DNA of 64,000 nucleotides from Epiperipatus broadwayi (taxonomy: Eukaryota > Onychophora > Udeonychophora > Euonychophora > Peripatidae). This document shows positions 12,008-22,090 of the stretch, piece after piece (the stretch's first letter is position 1; every line of letters starts with the position of its first letter). The notes under the pieces are model-generated. The model did not search any database, was not told the origin of the DNA, and saw only the letters and a program-made list of their open reading frames with translations. A program made the position numbers and the translations under genes. The stretch spans positions 1,180,001 through 1,244,000 of the forward strand of contig JAQFVV010000017.1 in assembly GCA_028023455.1 (NCBI GenBank), read 5' to 3'.

Positions 12008-12235
12008 CCTTCTATATGTAATATATAGAAGTTTGAACTCAGACTTTCACACGACCCTAAACCATCATGCTATCTAATACCGTTGATACACTTGATTACA
12101 GACATGTTGAAAAGATAAATAATCACCAATATATGTATTTCGAGCTAAACCAGCATTCGTCAGTTGGTCCAGATTATCATCTCCACACATATATACAATC
12201 AAAACTCAGCTTATATTAAGATTATGTATTTTAAT
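12008..12235 (-). repeat. Family B ribozyme repeat, single minus unit
   Basis: Starts with GTTTGAACTCAGACTTTCAC and runs through the ribozyme to TCAGCTTATATTAAGATTA. No matching plus arm follows, unlike most copies. Confidence 0.85.
12119..12183 (-). ncRNA. Hammerhead ribozyme motif, family B, core intact
   Basis: On the minus strand CTGACGA (12163-12157) and GAAAT are intact, with a C immediately before GAAA. Helix II is only GCT/AGC, because the outer two pairs are mismatched (A.C and U.U). Helix III is ATA/TAT with loop CA, and H17 is A. Helix I has ACCAA/TTGGT plus an outer GATAATC/GATTATT pairing separated by a bulge. The weak helix II makes activity uncertain. Confidence 0.65.
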
Positions 12236-12472
12236 AATTCTTGTAAATATATATATATATAAGAATATCTATGAGAATAGATGAAAATAATTATTAAGAT
12301 TTTTATCATGAAAGTGTTTTACGTTGTACCGTAAGATATTTTGAGACTTAATATATTAATGATTTGCAAAATATACTAATATATAAATATTAATATTAGC
12401 ACCATAACTTCTATGTTTTAAGCCAATAAATATCACATGCTCACCATTTCTTATGCTTGCTTATAACTGTTA

Positions 12473-12870
12473 TTAAAGCAAGCAAAACTCTCTATATGTT
12501 TTGCCATTCAATGGATGCCAGAAGGCTTGTGCATAAAATCCACATTTAGTGCCTACTCATCCAATAACTCCAGACTAATTTCTGTCTTGTGGCCTTCATC
12601 AGTGAGGAACCTTGGATCTGAGAGCACTGCACCTAGATATTAAGATCTAATGCAACCCTCCAGCAGCTACCTTTTATCTCTACTTAAGTACAAAATTATG
12701 AGTCTTAAATTTAAAACACTATAATATTTTCAATCCAAGCCCATCAGCTTACATAGTCGGTCTGAACTCAGTTCAGTACCTATACATTTTGGTGACTTTG
12801 GTTCTTTAATAACCATAGTCAGTGGCAATTCATATAGAGAGTTTTGCCTGTTTTAATTTCTATGCTTCTG
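12473..12870. repeat. Family A ribozyme repeat with inverted terminal copy
   Basis: A minus-oriented unit runs from GCAAAACTCTCTATATG at 12480 to about 12810. It closes with an inverted copy of its own end (GTGGCAATTCATATAGAGAG at about 12821-12840). The ribozyme at 12561-12615 keeps CTGATGA and GAAA, but helix II is GGC/GAC and helix III is weakened (GAAATTAGTC). Confidence 0.8.
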
Positions 12871-13048
12871 AGCAGATATGTATTTATGATATCCTATAAC
12901 AAAGAAAGTACCGAAATCGTTATTTTTTTTATTCCTAGTATTACAATTTCTTTAATATTATTAAAGTTGATTATATTAAATTATTTAAATCTTTTCATTT
13001 CTAGGATTCTGTTGTAAATTCTTTTATTATTAAATATATCAAGCAAGC

Positions 13049-13152
13049 ATTGGTGGTCGAGAAGTCAGCAGCCGCTGCTTTACAAGCAGTTGTCCCAGGT
13101 TGGCGGGTTCACTTCCCGGCCGATTCTATGACACACGAGAAAAAATAATAAT
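13049..13152 (+). repeat. tRNA-derived SINE
   Basis: The head resembles a type II tRNA: GGTGGTCGAGAAG matches an A-box, and GGGTTCACTTCCC is a degenerate B-box. The anticodon-arm-like GCTGCTTTACAAGCAG lies between them. The tail reads CTATGACACACGAG followed by A-rich sequence. Three related copies lie at about 17.7, 37.7 and 38.1 kb. It is not a functional tRNA gene, because there is no complete acceptor stem. Confidence 0.75.
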
Positions 13153-13996
13153 AAAATTCAATAATTTAATGAATAAAATATATATGTAGATTATTTATAT
13201 AATTAATTAATGGGTGGCTACCATTATGTTACAGCTCATTAGTCTCACAAATATTTATTCAAATTACATATATGTATTTTTAAATTTTTTAAAATGTAAA
13301 TTAGCTTCTTTTTATCTGAACTTTCCTACTAATTTTATTAGGGTCCCATTTTTTACTGTTTGAATACAATTAGCAATTTATTTGTCTATTTATAACACAA
13401 ATATCATGTTAAGAGTTGAAGTTATCAAGAATGTTGCTTACTATTTTTACATTGGTGTGAGTAATTACCAAACCTTGTAGGCAGTTTGAAACAGAATAAC
13501 ATACAACATTCCTAGATCAGGTATGACCTATACCAAAATTAAATTCTATTAAAAGAAAAGTCTTTTAAGTATTATTATAACAAGTCTCATATAAAATTAA
13601 TATTTTTTACTATATAGACAATCATAATGCTTTGCATAGGGTCTCGAGATACAGATTGTCCTTAATTGATCAAGACAAAAATGACATTGGAAGAGATAAG
13701 TGAAAGATAATACTAATGTGAATTAAATATTAATTCTTATTAAGCATGATGTCAGCACGTAATACTTATATAAGGCTAAAACATTAGTACATGCGCTTTG
13801 AGTGCTTAATTTTAGAAAGAGAGACCTCTACAAATCATAACGCGAGAATTAACTAATAGAAAAAAAATGGCGAGACTTAACTGAAGTACAAATGGAAAGC
13901 TAGGATGATGAAATTAATTTATTTTTTATAATTTCTATTTTTTCTTTTGTTTTGAATACTTTTATTTCTTTGTCCGAGCTTTCAGATTGTATTTCA
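13153..13996. other. AT-rich stretch, no features seen
   Basis: No gene or named repeat recognised. Confidence 0.5.
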
Positions 13997-14218
13997 ACAA
14001 GGCAAAACTCTCCATACAGTAGTGCCATCTTGTGCCAACCAGAGTAATCAATGGATGCCAAAAGGCTTGTGCATAAAATCCCTATCTAGTGCCTACACAT
14101 CGCTGGGATATTGGATGAGTAGGCACTAGATAGGGATTTTATGCACAAGCCTTCTGGCATCCATTGATTACTCTGGTTGGCACAAGATGGCACTACTGTC
14201 TGGAGTTTTGCCTTGTTT
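13997..14218. repeat. Family A terminal hairpin, near-perfect palindrome
   Basis: Arms of about 105 bp (GGCAAAACTCTCCATACAGT through CACTAGATAGGG and complement) meet at about 14103 with almost no spacer. No ribozyme core remains. The arms are almost identical, so this is a young copy or has been homogenised. Confidence 0.85.
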
Positions 14219-14789
14219 AATAACAATTATGTGCTAGTATGAGATAGTGATCATGTGATATTTAGATTGTATTTCAGTTAAGCTATGCTTTTATTCATAT
14301 AAATATAATAAAAAATATATTTTCTTGAGCTTTGACCATATTCTAGATGTCATGTGAACAAGATGGGTGTTCATATTTAGAAATGGTATAAGAATGCTTC
14401 TGAAAATAAGCACCTCCTGCTTTTATTTCTTGTCGTAAATCAAAAATATCGTAAAACTTTAATGTTACTGCAATTCCAATATGCTGATTTTTATTTGTTT
14501 TCATTTTCAATCCCATGAGTACAGTGATCCCACCAGAAAAATTAAGATCATATTGATTTAGCTAAGATGCGCCAAATCAATTAAAAGAATGAGATGAATT
14601 TATTTAAATTATATTTTTTAAATGATGACCACTGAAAATGTTAAATGAAATTGCATATGTTTTTAATAAATCATTCAGTTTTAAATTACAGGAGCATCAA
14701 TTATACATTGCAAACACCAATATTAAAAATAAAATTAAAAATTTAAGTTTTCCCTCATTTTTTGCTAAAATAGTTTGCATATTCTAAAG
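14219..14789. other. AT-rich stretch, no features seen
   Basis: Nothing recognisable. Confidence 0.5.
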
Positions 14790-15068
14790 CAAGGGTAGTC
14801 ATCTTTGGTGTTCATTAGATCTATTTTTTATTTTAAAATTGTGTTGCGATCGACTTGTTGTCATAGGCGTAGTCTAAGTGAAAGGAGGTGTGAAATATAT
14901 ACTATTTTTATATATCTACTTACGTAAGAAATAACATAATTATTTAATGGGCCAAAAACCTTATGTCAGGGGATTAAAGCAACATGAATAAATTATTAAC
15001 AATATTTATGAATTCAAATTAGCTACGGATAAAGACAGATTTAGAATTTATATTATTACCTTAACATT

Positions 15069-15172
15069 AGTGGGAAGACTGTGTTTGCATGTCTCTAACC
15101 AAGGAACCACAATTAGATGTAGTGGGAAGACTGTGTTTGCATGTCTCTAACCAAGGAATCACAATTAGATGT
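15069..15172. repeat. 52-bp tandem duplication at the hAT 3' coding end
   Basis: AGTGGGAAGACTGTGTTTGC ... AATTAGATGT is present twice (15069-15120 and 15121-15172) with a single difference. Confidence 0.95.
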
Positions 15173-15575
15173 ATATCCTGACAAAGATAATAATAAAGAA
15201 CCATCATTATGGGAATCAGTCAGGACAGAACGTTGTTTAGTCTTCGTTAACTTTAAGTATGAAAATGCCGATTCACACAGATATGCAGATCCATAACAAG
15301 AATAAATATATTCACTACATTTGGTGATATTGGGATATTTCCAAAAGTCTTCAAATTTTCTAGTTTGTAAGATTAAATCAGTTTGTAAAATTATAATTTC
15401 ATTTTCTAATGTCTTTTGCTCCATATGAAATATGTCTGAAATTTTTTGGCTAATGCGTTTCACATTTAAATTTTTTTTAAAAGGAAGAGATATACATGTC
15501 ACAATTTCTTTAATTTTTTCAAAATCTTGGAATCTTACCTTAAAATCTTCAATTACTTTTTGGATTTCCGCGAGA
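15113..15575 (-). pseudogene. hAT transposase, C-terminal fragment (ZBED/GTF2IRD2-like)
   Basis: The frame opens at about 15575 with RLAEIQKVIEDFKVRFQDFE, continues through FEDFWKYPNITKCSEYIYS, and reaches the hAT dimerisation motif YGSAYLCESAFSYLKLTKTK followed by QRSVLTDSHNDGSLLLSLS. The spacing and residues match the C-terminal hATC domain of transposases related to the ZBED/GTF2IRD2 group. About 150 residues survive of a protein normally near 600. The catalytic N-terminal part and BED finger are absent, so it cannot transpose. The reading frame itself is uninterrupted, unlike the nearby LINE relics, so it is moderately young. The last codons run into a 52-bp tandem duplication. Confidence 0.85.
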
Positions 15576-16429
15576 CGTATTTATAATTGAAAAAGAATGT
15601 ATTTTATGAAATTTTTAATTAAATATAATGAGGGTGTATGTGTCAATGTAATTTCTTTTAAAAAATAAAGAACAGTTGAAAATATGTGTGATCACAAAAT
15701 AAATATAAAGAAATTAATAGTTTTAACAAGGCTGTAAACCTTAGCAATGAGCGTCTGAAAAAATCGTCACTAGGGACCTCTGTAGGTCTTTAAAACACAT
15801 GCTTACGCTATGAAAGAGAAATTAAATAAATTAAAAAGCATGTTAATAGGAAATGTAGAAAGCTTATCAAGTAAAGTGGAACCCTGGTTCTTTAAAATTA
15901 ATTATGGAATTTTCATCAAATATCTTCTAAATATATTTGTTATCATGGATATATTAAAGTGTATTAATCCATGAAATACTAAAGGATTTCATTGTTAAAT
16001 CAACAGAACAAATATAGATGGCACTAGATGTGATGACAGATGAATTTAGATGAGGTATCATGGAAAGTAAGTAAAATGTGGTAATTCAAGTATAACTGAT
16101 CTCAATTTAGGATATTATCAGATACCATTTATTGAAAGCATTAAAAAATGTTACACTCAAGTATCTATTATAAAGCTATAAAAAAGGCATAAACTGTGAG
16201 TGCCAGAATGGATCCTGGGACCTATCAATCCCAGATTGGGTGCTCAACCATCTGTACTAAACTATGCAAGCTATAAACTTATAATGAGTAAGATCATTTC
16301 AAAAAGTCATTAACAGTTCTTTATGTTGCCAGCACATTTGAATGAAATATTAAATCATTAATGGGAATGAAATATTGTTTTGCATAAATGACATCTAACA
16401 TATTAAGGTTTAATAACATTAATAGACTT
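15576..16429. other. AT-rich stretch, no features seen
   Basis: Nothing recognisable between the hAT fragment and the LINE 3' end. Confidence 0.5.
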
Positions 16430-16920
16430 AGTATTATTTATTAGATTATATTCTTATATGTGTTTGAAAAGGAAGGTTTTTAATAAGTGTGTTTTACCAG
16501 TTCTTACTTATGGATCTGAGACTTGGATTCTTAATAGAAGAGCAGTACAGAGAATTCAGACAACTCAAAGAAGTATGGAGAAATGCATGTTAGGAGTAAC
16601 AAGAAGAGATCGAAAATGCAATATATGGGTAAGAGAACAAGCAGGTGTTACTGACCTCATTGTAAAAATTAAAAGACTGCAGTGGAGTTGGGCTGGACAT
16701 ATTGCTAGAAGAGATGATAATAGATAGACAATTGAAATCTTAAACTGGATTTCAAGAGATTGTAAAAGATCCAGAAAGAGACCACATTTGAGATGGATGG
16801 ATGAAGTAAAAAAGTGTGCAGGGTAATGTGGAGAAGAGAAGCTAAAGATGGGAGAAGATGGACTGAGCATGGGAGAAACCTTCATCCTGCAATGGATTGA
16901 TAATAGTTGATGATGATGAT
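16430..16920 (+). pseudogene. RTE-like LINE ORF2, C-terminal end and 3' terminus
   Basis: In one frame, CLKRKVFNKCVLPVLTYGSE is followed by TWILNRRAVQRIQTTQRSME, MLGVTRRDRK, LQWSWAGHIARRDDNR, RKRPHLRWMDEVKKCAG and finally GETFILQWIDNS. This series matches the C-terminal region after the reverse transcriptase in RTE/BovB-type LINEs. The frame carries only two stops (after DDNR and after KKCAG). It ends with a GATGATGAT tail at about 16905-16920, typical of RTE 3' ends. About 160 codons of an ORF2 of roughly 1000 remain, so it is 5'-truncated. The antisense open frame over the same DNA (16565-16885) is a shadow. Confidence 0.85.
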
Positions 16921-17631
16921 TCTTATATGATATGTGGAGTAACTATAGTGATTACACAATATGATAAAAAAAGTGTCTATAAATGAGTAAAAAGGATGAA
17001 AAAACATTCACTAATTAAAAAAAACAATAATAAGAAAAACCTTCCTGAATATTTTGTGATGTGTTGAAATTGGAAATTTCTTCAGAGTTCTTGAACATAT
17101 ATATACTCCAAAGCATTACTAAGAAAAGCTTTATCTAAGGCAGAATCAAAATATTGTGTATTGGAAATAAAAACTTTATTTTTGGATGTTGGCAAATCTT
17201 TGTACCACTATATAGGAAAACAGATAATAATGCATATCATTAGATTCCAGTTTGTATATGAAAGATAATATTCATATTGCAAGAACATTATCTAGTAATT
17301 TAATTTCTAGACAAAGATAATATTATGGCAATATATTTATCTAATCATGATGGAGGAATGACTGCTAATTAATATGATGTTAAAAGAAACAAAATAAAGA
17401 GAATGCAAAAGTAAAAGGCAGATACATTGTGAGAAAAATAGTTTTTTTAAAAAAGAAGAGAAATATATTTAGAAAAGACATCTTCCAGATCTAAATTAAC
17501 ATAGTTTGTAAAATAGTTTTATAATATTAAATTTATCATATTATTCCATAAAAGGTGGTCATTTTCAGTATTTAAAATGTTTAATAAAGCTGAGCCTGTG
17601 GTGAATAAAAGAAAAGAGCAATACATGGAAG
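16921..17631. other. AT-rich stretch, no features seen
   Basis: Nothing recognisable. Confidence 0.5.
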
Positions 17632-17731
17632 AATTTTTTTTTTTTAATGTGGCAAAGTGTCAGCCAGGAAGCGAATCCCGGGACAACTGCTTGTAAGGCA
17701 GCTGTGCTAACCACTCGGCCACCAACACTAG
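17632..17731 (-). repeat. tRNA-derived SINE, minus strand
   Basis: On the minus strand GGTGGCCGAGTGGTTAGCAC is a good leucine/serine-type tRNA 5' half with A-box. CCGGGATTCGCTTCC is a mutated B-box. The plus-strand T run (17635-17645) is the poly-A tail. AGAATTT flanks both sides and may be a short target duplication. Confidence 0.78.
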
Positions 17732-18309
17732 AATTTGCAGCTGATTTTCAGTAATTATGAACATAGTTAGATTATTTGTATAAAATCATAGCAGAAACAA
17801 ATACAGTCTAATATGTGTATAGTCACAAATTTTGCACTGTCATACCCACTACAATTGCGATGCTAAGCACTGGTAAAAATTGTATTGTAAAATGTAAACT
17901 GTGCATGGAAGTGCAATAAATCATGAGGTACCATAAAATTCTCAAGATAATGAAGATTTAAAAATGAACCACTTCTAAATTGTAAGCTGTAATCCCCATT
18001 AAAAAATTAAACCATTAATAAAAAAGAGGAGAGAAAAGATCTGCAGAAAGCACTCATAAATGGGTATTTAACAGTCTGACTTTAAGAGAGAAAGATAAAA
18101 AGACAATACTCTAATAATAAGATTTGCAATGACTATGCAAAGCAAACCACAACTATATCACCATATAAAACATGTTAATGCTTTCTTCTTTTTATTTTAT
18201 GGTTTATGCTGCTGTTATTAACTTCTGCAGCGATTTTTTCTCTCTGAAATACAATAACATTATATCAAACATCACATGATCACCATTCTTTATTCTTACA
18301 CAAGCTGTT
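17732..18309. other. AT-rich stretch, no features seen
   Basis: Nothing recognisable. Confidence 0.5.
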
Positions 18310-19160
18310 TTTCACAAAGGCAAAACTCTACATACAGTAGCATCAGTTAGTGCAAGTCAAGTAATCTATGGATGCAGGATTTAAGCATAAAATCTCTACC
18401 TAGTGCCTACTCATCAAATAACCTCAGACTAGTTTCCTAACTCTCCATACAGTAGTGACACTCAGTGCAAGCCAGAGTAAATCAATGGATACAGGAAGGT
18501 TTGTGCATAAAATCCATATCTAGTGCCTCCTCATGCAATATCCTCAGACTAGTTTCTAGCTGGTGGTTTTTGGTTTGTGGTTATTGGATGAGTAGGCACT
18601 AGATAGAGATTTTATGCTCAAATCTTCATGCATCCATAGATTTCTCTGACTTGCACTAAGTGGTGCTACTGTATGTAGTGTTTTGCCTCTGTGAAAAACA
18701 GATTCTGTAGAAATAAAGAATGGTGATTATGTGGTATTTGGTGGTTTAATAGCAATCCTGCCCAATAGGATTATGGTAACTTTGATTATTAAAGAACCAA
18801 AGATACCAAAAAGTATGGATGCTGAGTTGAGTTCAGATCTATACAACTATACAAGCTAATGAGCTTAGCTTGAAAACATTACTGTGTTTTCATTTTGGAT
18901 TCAAAGCTTTATAGTTAGCTGAAAATGTAAAAGGTGGCAGATGGAGGGTTGCATTCAATCGTAAGATCTAGATGCAGTGCTCTCAGATCCAAGTCTCCTC
19001 ACTGATAAAATCCACAGGCTAGAAACTAGTCTGGGGATACTGAATGAGTAGGCATTAGATAGGTCTTTTATTCACAAACCTTCCTGCATCTATTGATTAC
19101 TATGGCTTTCACTGAGTGGTGCTACTGTATGGAGAGTTTTGTGTTTGTGAAAAACATCAT
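18310..19160. repeat. Family A multimer: two partial minus units, then tandem plus units
   Basis: Two partial minus-oriented ends (18318-18437 and 18438-18565) lie in tandem, cut at the ribozyme (GACTAGTTTC). A plus partial unit (about 18575-18715) follows and joins directly to a full plus unit (about 18716-19150). The plus-plus junction therefore gives one unit boundary per ribozyme, as expected from a multimeric or circular RNA template. The full unit ribozyme (18975-19045) has CTGATAA, with the essential G8 changed to A. Confidence 0.82.
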
Positions 19161-19826
19161 GACTTCGTACCTTTTCAATGAATTTCTATTCTCTTATCTT
19201 CTTAATGAAAAAATCACTGTACTGTTTTAGATGGTCTTGGAATTATTTTTATAAAAGAAATGAGGTCTACCACTCCCATGAAAATCATGCCCAAATCGGA
19301 CAAATGATTTTTTAGGAGTCTTTTAATGTTCATTAAGTCACATGATGATACTACAAAGATGATCTTACTATTGTATTTTAAAAATTTTATGAAGCACTCT
19401 TAATACCGTGAAGTTGCTTTTACAGGATGACCATATTTCAATTCCATAGATTACATTTTGTAAAATGATTTTTCCTATAATGAAATATCCTATTCTTTAA
19501 CTTCTCAAAAGCAGAAGCAGATGTGATCCATAATGATCTGCAATTAATTTACATCTATTGAGATATTTAAATTAGATTTACATTCTCAAGTTGATAACGA
19601 TCCATGATAAATGTTATCAATAAGTTTTTTCATTGATGGCTGATTTGTTAAAACATTTATATCAAGGTTTTTATATGTTTCACCCAAAATGTTAAGCACA
19701 TTTTGGAAATCATCTTTAATACTAGAAAAGGTAACACAACCATCAACCTAAAATCCAAAATCCATGGAGTTTTAGTTTTTCCTTTAAATTTCTATTCAAA
19801 TATTCCACCATCAAACCTCTGTCATG

Positions 19827-20441
19827 TTTGTATTTTTATATTGGACTATTTCCATCATCTAATATGTGTGTTGAATGTCTTTAGAAAAGTTTAATTTTAG
19901 TTAAATATTCCAAATGCATTCAACTGTTAGTAATATCACAGCAAACAGGTTACTATATGCACTAACTGTTAGTAATATCACAGCAAACAATTGTTAGTAA
20001 TATCACAGCAAACAGGTTAGTATAGCAGGATGGCTCAGTTGGTTAGAGCATTACCTTAAAATTCAATAATCAAGAATCTAAGGACCCAGGTTCAAATCCA
20101 ATACTAGTACTGTCACTGGTCAGGCCAGCAACACCTGAAGAAGAGGGGAGAAAACTACCTCTCGAAACGTTGTGCATATACTAACCTGTTTGCTGTGATA
20201 TTACTAACAGTTGTTTGCTGTGATATTACTAACAGTTGGTGCATATACTAATCTGTTTGCTGTGATATTACTAATATTTGTTTGCTGTGGTATTACTAAC
20301 AGTTGGTGCATATACTAACCTGTTTGCTGTAATATTATTAACAGTTGAATGCATTTGGAATATTTAATTAAAATTAAACTTTTCTAAAGACATTTAACAC
20401 ATATATTAGATGATGGAAATAGTCCAATATAAAAATACAGC
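19827..20441. mobile_element. Foldback element with tRNA-like centre
   Basis: Inverted arms (about 19827-20025 and 20170-20441) begin with TATATTGGACTATTTCCATC and its complement. They contain several copies of TTTGCTGTGATATTACTAAC in each arm. The centre holds a tRNA-like segment and a CTGAAGAAG ... CTCTCGAAACGT block. It is inserted in a LINE. Confidence 0.82.
20028..20105 (+). repeat. tRNA-like SINE segment inside the foldback
   Basis: GGATGGCTCAGTTGGTTAGA is a good tRNA 5' half with A-box and D-loop. ACCCAGGTTCAAATCC is a good B-box/T-arm. Between them the anticodon arm is expanded (about 30 extra bases), so it is not a working tRNA gene. It is probably a Pol III-promoted SINE head. Confidence 0.75.
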
Positions 20442-21149
20442 TAGAACACCATCATCACAAACCTGCAGAAAAACACTCTATCATGTTTGACTCCTATTCA
20501 TTAAGCTGCCTATAAGCAATTCCAAAGACAACATAAACATTTGAAAACAAAATTGGAACACGTATACATCCTTGTTTAATACTAGTTTTCATTTCAAATG
20601 TCTCAGATTTTCCAACATTTCCTTTGAAACTGTACCATATGAATGAATTGGGGTATACGACTAATTCCAAACAATGCATAAATTCTCTTTGATTAACTGA
20701 ATCAATTACCGTATCAAATCAATAAAAGCAATTTATAAATCGCATATTTTTTTGTTTCTTGACACTTTTCCCTATGCATTTTATTTTGATTTCTTTTTAC
20801 TCCGTGGCAACCCATGAGAATTCATAATATTGGAGAAGCAATTGAAAATGTAAACAAAAACGACATGTATTTTCGAAAAAAATAGTCACATACAAGAAGA
20901 TTACAAACACTTGTTTTACTATGAAAGTCCTGTATCATTGAGCTGCAGTAACTTTTGGCCAACTGACAGAGAGTGTAAATAAAAAAAGTGTGTATGTCTA
21001 AGTGAGGCAAGAAGTCACAACAAGTAGATTGTGGATACTTTTTGCTTCTTTACTTAGACAGTGTATTCTATTTGTACATTTGTATAAGACACATCTAGGA
21101 ATTTAATTAATATACAAATTTAAGAATGTAGTCAATATAATGAATGAAA

Positions 21150-21645
21150 ACAAAAACATTCATTTTACACTGAGGGGTGGGGGGCTGCAGCCTTGCAGTT
21201 TCTATAGATAGGCCACCACTATTCTTATTACTCCTATCATACCTTTTGCTGCACTTCATTCAGTGACTTAAAGTCTTCATACTATTTTTCTACTATGGGT
21301 CCAAGTCTCACAACCATAAGTTAAAAATAATAAAACACATGAAAACTCATTTCAAATACACATCCATATTTCTTTTAACACATTAAATTTTATTTATCAA
21401 AAACTTTCCATCCTAATCTAATCTGTAATTAATTTTATTGTTTATATTTCCATCTATATTAATAATCTGACCAAGTTATTAGAAATTGTTAACTTTTATT
21501 TATTCATGATTATCATTTTGATTATCTTCTAAGAAATCCATTGAACATTATTTTAGTCTTTTTAATATTTATCTTTAATCCTACTTTTTTTTATTTCCAT
21601 CTGATAACTCTTGCAACATAAATTTCAAAGCATTACAAAGAAATC
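21150..21645 (-). pseudogene. RTE-like LINE fragment, minus strand
   Basis: The minus-strand translation gives LQELSDG ... GLKINIKKTKIMFNG, the region after the YADD box in RTE-like reverse transcriptases. Further on come RLGWKVFDK and LLFLTYGCETWTHSRKI, equivalent to LPVLTYGSETWILNRR of the 16.4 kb copy. Several frameshifts and stops. Length about 160 codons. Confidence 0.75.
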
Positions 21646-21704
21646 ATATGTCACATGACCTAATTTAACAAGCTGATATTACACATATTATATATAGAAC
21701 TCAC

Positions 21705-22090
21705 AAATAATCTCTTAACAAGCTTTGTAGAATATCCCCAACCCCAGACCAGTTTCTGCTGCTGGCTTTGTAATTTTATTTTTTTGCTATTAAGGGTTTG
21801 GTGATTTTATATTACTAAAGTTATTAATATATGGTATATCTGAACTTGGTTCAGTCCCATATGGCTATTTAAGTTAGATAGCTGGAATGGAAAATATATG
21901 AATGTCTGAAAATTTCAGATTTTCTACTTAATAGTTATCCATTAAATAAAGTGCTGGGATTGTCCTGGTATTTTTAATCTAATGCTTGAATATCTAGCAC
22001 TCACTGAGGAAGCCAGCAGCAGAAACCAGTCTGGGGTTAGGGATATTCTGCAAAGCTTATTTGCAAGCTCTATATATAAAATTTTGAAGT
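21705..22090. repeat. Family C ribozyme repeat with inverted end
   Basis: A short minus end (GAATATCCCCAACCCCAGAC, 21731-21765) is followed by a full plus unit carrying ACTTGGTTCAGTCCCATATG, TTTAAGTTAGATAGCTGGA, the ribozyme, and GCAAAGCTTATTTGCAAGCTC. This is the same inverted layout as the complete copy at 49.1-49.8 kb. Confidence 0.8.
21988..22052 (+). ncRNA. Hammerhead ribozyme motif, family C
   Basis: CTGAGGA is at 22004-22010 and GAAACCAGTC at 22022-22031 (helix III AC/GT, loop CA, cleavage after C22031). Helix II is only GC/GC with an A.A at 10.1/11.1. Helix I has ACTCA pairing partly with TGGGG, plus outer ATATCTA against TAGGGATAT. The core bases are intact but helix II is weak. Confidence 0.5.

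Larger units (their letters stand above)
14790..15575 (-). mobile_element. hAT transposon, 3' part with terminal end
   Basis: The end at about 14790 (CAAGGGTAGTCATCTTTGG) matches the terminus of the two short hAT MITEs at 28.9 and 39.2 kb. All three share the GATCGACTTGTTGTCATAGG and TAGTCTAAGTG blocks. The transposase coding region follows on the minus strand. The element is truncated or unrecognisable beyond about 15.6 kb. Confidence 0.8.
19200..20810 (-). pseudogene. Decayed EN-RT LINE, minus strand, interrupted
   Basis: On the minus strand, from about 20760 down, come DSVNQREFMHCLELVVYPNS and then FEMKTSIKQGCIRVPILFSN. The latter matches the reverse transcriptase motif normally read as GVKQGCVLSPLLF. 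After a gap caused by a foldback insertion (19827-20441), the C-terminal thumb-like motif VIYGIEIWSSCKSNFTVLR appears near 19390-19450. Frames are broken by stops. It is a LINE reverse transcriptase related to the other elements here. The clade cannot be fixed from these pieces. Confidence 0.7.

Noticed and set aside
13049-13130. Functional tRNA gene (valine- or serine-like)
   Set aside because: A- and B-box and an anticodon-like arm are present, but the acceptor stem does not close and the same unit recurs with a common tail. It is a SINE.
16565-16885. 106-codon minus-strand frame
   Set aside because: Antisense shadow of the RTE-like LINE C-terminus, which shows clear family motifs on the plus strand. 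The 125-codon frame at 43150-43527 is the same kind of shadow.
20120-20165. Hammerhead-like block CTGAAGAAG ... CTCTCGAAACGT
   Set aside because: It has CTGAAGA, an AGAGG/CCTCT helix and GAAAC. However, an extra C precedes GAAA, the base after the short helix III is G (not allowed at position 17), and no helix I could be drawn. It may be an ancient relic but is not called.
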